From Hyphomicrobium sp. (GTDB lineage: Bacteria > Pseudomonadota > Alphaproteobacteria > Rhizobiales > Hyphomicrobiaceae): 7,417 nucleotides of DNA. The stretch covers positions 1 to 7,417 of the forward strand of contig JAUVPN010000133.1 in the NCBI GenBank assembly GCA_030598645.1, read 5' to 3'. The translations under genes and the position numbers were made by a program. Positions 5,159 to 7,417 of the stretch are shown here, one piece after another; the first letter of the stretch is position 1, and each line of letters opens with the position of its first letter. A model generated the notes under the pieces. The model did not search any database, was not told where the DNA came from, and was given only the letters and a program-made list of their open reading frames with translations.

Positions 5159-6886
5159 CTAATATCGCTTGAGCAACTTCTTCAGGTTCTCCAAACTGCG
5201 CGTGTTGAGCACATCATCCGGCTCCAGCCAACCTCGGCGTGCCTGTCCCACTCCAAAACGCATGTAATCCAATGTCGCCGTGGTGTGGGCGTCCGTCGAG
5301 ATCGCGACCTTGAGCCCCATCTCCTTCGCCATCTTGCAATGAATGTCGGTGAGGTCCAGACGCTCCGGCTGAGCGTTGACTTCGAAGTGACAACCGCGCT
5401 CAAGCGAAGCCTTCATCAGCCGCTGCATGTCGATGGCATAGGACTCGCGCTGACCTATGAGACGGCCTGTCGGGTGTCCAAAGATGTTGAAATGGGGATT
5501 GTCCATTGCACGGATGATCCGGTCGGTCTGCTTTTCGACCGACAGGTCGAACTTGTAATGGACCGAGCAAACGGTCAGATCCAACTCCTTCAGGATATCG
5601 TTAGGCAGGTCCAGGGATCCGTCTTCAAGGATGTCCACCTCCGCGGACTTGAGAACCACCATGCCGTCAAGCTTTTTGTTGAGGCGGTCAATCTCATTGA
5701 TCTGCTTAGCCAACCGCTTTGCATCAAGTCCGTGAGCAACCGTGACATGCTTGGTGTGGTCGGTAATGGCCAGGTATTCGTAACCCCGGTTCTTTGCCGC
5801 CTCGGCCATTTCCCTGACGGTGTATTTGCCGTCAGTGGCCTTCGTATGGGAATGGAGGTCGCCGCGAATATCCTCCAGAGTAATTAGCTTCGGCAACGCC
5901 TCCTTTCTTGCAGCTTCTATTTCACCGCGGTTTTCTCTCAGCTCAGGTTCGATGTAGGGTAGCTTGACCTGGGCGAAAACATCTTCCTCGGTGCGGCCAG
6001 CCACCCGTTTCTCGCCCTTGAAGACGCCGTATTCATTGAGCTTTAGCCCCCTCTTCACCGCCATCTTGCGGACGGCGATATTGTGGGCCTTCGATCCAGT
6101 GAAATAGTGAAGGGCCGCACCGTAGCTCACCTGAGGCACGACCCGCAGGTCAATCTGTAAACCTGAGCGCAAAAGGACGGTGGAGCGCGTCTTGCCCTTG
6201 GAGATGACCTCTTTGACGGCATCGTAGCCGATGAAGTGGTCCATCACTTTGGACCCCTTCGCACAAATGACAAGAATGTCCAGGTCGCCAACCGTTTCCT
6301 TGCGGCGCCGGTAACTCCCGGCGACAACCGCTGCCTTGACGCCCGCTACCTCTTTGAGGTACCGGAGGAGGGAGTCTGCGACCTGCTCGGCGGCGTGAAG
6401 CTTGGTCCGCTTTTCTGTCTGGAGGTGACGTCTGATTTCCTTGAGGATCTTCTCTTCCGTCTTGCTCCCGAAGCCCGGGAGTTCGCGAAGCTTACCCGCC
6501 TCGATCGCTGTCTGGAGATCCGCAAGATTGGCGACCTTGAGGACGTCGTGAAGAGATTTGACACGTTTGGGTCCTAGGCCAGGTAAGGCCGTCAGCGTGA
6601 CAAGATCTCCCGGAGTCTCCTGCTCGATTTTTTGGAGATCTGAAAGTTGGCCGGTTTCCACTATTTCCTTGATTTTTGCGGCCAAATCCTTCCCGATCGT
6701 GGGCAGTTCCGATAGGTCCTCCCCTTCCTTCAGCATACTCTCCAAACTTTGGGGGAGGTCTTGGACTGTGCGAGCCGCGTTGCGGTATGCGCGTATGCGG
6801 AAAGTGTTTGCGCCCTCAATCTCCAGCAAGGCCGCATATCGATTGAATATCTCTGCGATCTCGGCGTTAAGAATGGACATCTGCAT
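5159..6886 (-). CDS. polX: PolX family DNA polymerase with C-terminal PHP domain
   Basis: Bacterial PolX fills short gaps in DNA, mostly in base excision repair, and its PHP domain provides 3'-5' exonuclease or related phosphatase activity. The 575 residues match the usual length (about 570). The N-terminal DNA-binding part has helix-hairpin-helix motifs at LPTIGKDLAAKI (61-72), LPGLGPKRVKSL (101-112) and LPGFGSKTEEKI (136-147). The polymerase site has GSYRRRKETVGDLDILV (190-206) with Asp201 and Asp203, and Asp246 in LQIDLRVV; YFTGSKAHN (261-269) belongs to the thumb. The PHP metal ligands are visible: HSH (345-347), D376-H377, E416, H443, H471 and D532-x-H534. Nothing essential is missing. 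ATG at 6886 is chosen as the start; ATG at 6880 is equally possible, and neither has a strong binding site (AAAGG lies about 14 bases upstream). It converges with lon and starts 11 bases from a broken + strand gene, so it may have arrived by rearrangement. Confidence 0.94.
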   Translation of the reverse strand: MQMSILNAEIAEIFNRYAALLEIEGANTFRIRAYRNAARTVQDLPQSLESMLKEGEDLSELPTIGKDLAAKIKEIVETGQLSDLQKIEQETPGDLVTLTALPGLGPKRVKSLHDVLKVANLADLQTAIEAGKLRELPGFGSKTEEKILKEIRRHLQTEKRTKLHAAEQVADSLLRYLKEVAGVKAAVVAGSYRRRKETVGDLDILVICAKGSKVMDHFIGYDAVKEVISKGKTRSTVLLRSGLQIDLRVVPQVSYGAALHYFTGSKAHNIAVRKMAVKRGLKLNEYGVFKGEKRVAGRTEEDVFAQVKLPYIEPELRENRGEIEAARKEALPKLITLEDIRGDLHSHTKATDGKYTVREMAEAAKNRGYEYLAITDHTKHVTVAHGLDAKRLAKQINEIDRLNKKLDGMVVLKSAEVDILEDGSLDLPNDILKELDLTVCSVHYKFDLSVEKQTDRIIRAMDNPHFNIFGHPTGRLIGQRESYAIDMQRLMKASLERGCHFEVNAQPERLDLTDIHCKMAKEMGLKVAISTDAHTTATLDYMRFGVGQARRGWLEPDDVLNTRSLENLKKLLKRY

Positions 6887-6897
6887 TTACGACAAGA

Positions 6898-7056
6898 ATG
6901 GCCTTTCGATGTGAGATCGAGAGCCAGCCAACAGAGAGCGCCCGCATGGTCGCCAGGGCGGCTGAGGAGCAGGGACTCGAAGTGCCCGACGAGGTTCCGA
7001 TGACCACCACCGAATGCGCCTGCACCTCGCCGATCTGGTACACGCCGAAAGGCTAA
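6898..7056 (+). pseudogene. C-terminal relic of a DUF3604-like protein
   Basis: A 52-codon frame runs from ATG 6898 to TAA 7054-7056. It contains MVARAAEEQGLEVPDEVPM and ends ECACTSPIWYTPKG. From memory, DUF3604 proteins (large secreted proteins, possibly PHP-like hydrolases) end with something like T-I-Q-E-R-A-W-T/S-SPIWYTP, and this tail agrees except that ERAW has become ECAC. Only the last few dozen residues of a protein normally several hundred long remain, and the frame closes upstream at a TAA at 6868-6870 inside polX. A small real gene cannot be excluded but is unlikely, because there is no good ribosome binding site. It shows that polX now sits where the body of this gene once was. 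Confidence 0.5.
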
Positions 7057-7083
7057 ACAATCACTAGGCCAAGGAAGGTTCAA

Positions 7084-7106
7084 GGGCGGCTCGCTCAGGG
7101 CCGCCC
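7084..7106 (+). terminator. GC-rich hairpin, possible terminator
   Basis: GGGCGGC and GCCGCCC form a perfect seven-pair stem with a nine-base loop, 27 bases after the stop of the DUF3604-like relic. It is followed by ATTCTCCC, not a run of T, so it is a weak candidate. It may be the original terminator of the now broken gene. Confidence 0.4.
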
Positions 7107-7140
7107 ATTCTCCCGCGAACCCCATATTCCCCCGCGTGTG

Positions 7141-7260
7141 AATGTCCGCTTTGGGTCAAAAGCAGACATTGAGAGGTCTGCATGGGATGTCCGCTTTACC
7201 CCAAAAGCGGACATTCTGGGAGGCGGTTCAAATGTCCGCTAAGTGCCAAAAGCGGACATT
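7141..7260. repeat. Three-hairpin intergenic repeat, copy 3
   Basis: Palindromes A at 7141-7170, B at 7187-7214 and C at 7231-7260 form the cleanest of the three copies: B and C have perfect arms (ATGTCCGCTT / AAGCGGACAT and AATGTCCGCT / AGCGGACATT), and A has the single C·A mismatch. The ATG of each unit lies exactly 45 bases from the next (7142, 7187, 7232), so all three are in one frame. That frame, to a TGA at 7310-7312, would give a 56-residue peptide with three related MSA-x-x-Q-K-x-T blocks. I regard it as a by-product of the palindromes. The copy follows the DUF3604-like relic and its hairpin. Confidence 0.93.
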
Positions 7261-7417
7261 GGCTCCTTCACGAGCCACTTACGGCTCAACCGCAGCGGCC
7301 GACATTCAATGAGGCCATGCGTCGGTTGCAAGTGAGAAATCTCAATGTATTTGCTCAGTGCCGCAAACTACGCGCTGTTTGTATTCGCACATGCCTGGTT
7401 CCCTCTAGTCCACCAAC
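7261..7417. other. Unassigned right end; possible start of a small membrane protein
   Basis: No recognisable gene lies here. Two + strand frames stay open to the edge. The one from ATG 7345 reads MYLLSAANYALFVFAHAWFP, a hydrophobic run that could open a membrane protein leaving the window, but only GTGAG nine bases upstream could act as a binding site. The frame from ATG 7317 is rich in Arg and Cys and less likely to be coding. A short AGCGGCCGACATTC at 7294-7307 recalls a damaged right arm of the repeat. Confidence 0.2.

Noticed and set aside
5285..5887. 200-codon + strand frame inside polX
   Set aside because: It is antisense to the PHP domain of polX, where all metal ligands are conserved; its protein has no recognisable motif.
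7141..7260. CRISPR array (three similar 30-base repeats with short spacers)
   Set aside because: The units differ in their loops, the gaps are only about 16-17 bases, only three units occur per place, and the same set recurs elsewhere with other gaps. No cas gene is present.

Overview
The window looks like chromosomal DNA of an alphaproteobacterium of the Bradyrhizobium / Rhodopseudomonas type (Hyphomicrobiales). The grounds are the moderately high GC content, the style of the proteins, and above all a three-hairpin intergenic repeat. As I recall, the short spurious proteins this repeat produces (reading MSALGQKQ, MSALPPKA, MSAKCQKR) are common in Bradyrhizobium annotations. No database search was possible, so the taxonomic call is an inference.

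Layout from left to right: (i) the 3' end of an unrecognised + strand gene (1-456). (ii) A convergent intergenic region with repeat copy 1 (552-671) and the broken C-terminus of an IS3-type transposase (682-837). (iii) A - strand gene for a protein-L-isoaspartate O-methyltransferase with an export signal (883-1605). (iv) A 504-base stretch without an intact gene that holds the C-terminal relic of a tyrosine recombinase carrying two compensating frameshifts, a short fragment resembling the repeat, and a short tRNA-Ser-like string. (v) A tight two-gene + strand operon, a small heat shock protein (2110-2529) overlapping by 8 bases an ATP-dependent Lon protease (2522-4921). (vi) Repeat copy 2 (4937-5055) between the convergent ends of lon and the next gene. 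(vii) A - strand PolX-type DNA polymerase with a PHP domain (5159-6886). (viii) A 52-codon + strand relic of the C-terminus of a DUF3604-like protein (6898-7056), a GC-rich hairpin, repeat copy 3 (7141-7260) and an unassigned right end.

The intact genes share a maintenance theme: isoaspartate repair in the envelope, holding of unfolded protein (Hsp20) coupled to its degradation (Lon), and gap-filling DNA repair (PolX). Three broken genes (transposase, recombinase, DUF3604 tail) sit in the gaps, so this is probably a rearranged accessory neighbourhood.

The most interesting signal is the repeat. Each copy has three palindromes (A, B, C) with nearly fixed arms, different conserved loops and a start-to-start spacing of 45 bases. 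The loop and arms of A can also pair with those of B, which suggests a structured nucleic-acid element and not a simple terminator.
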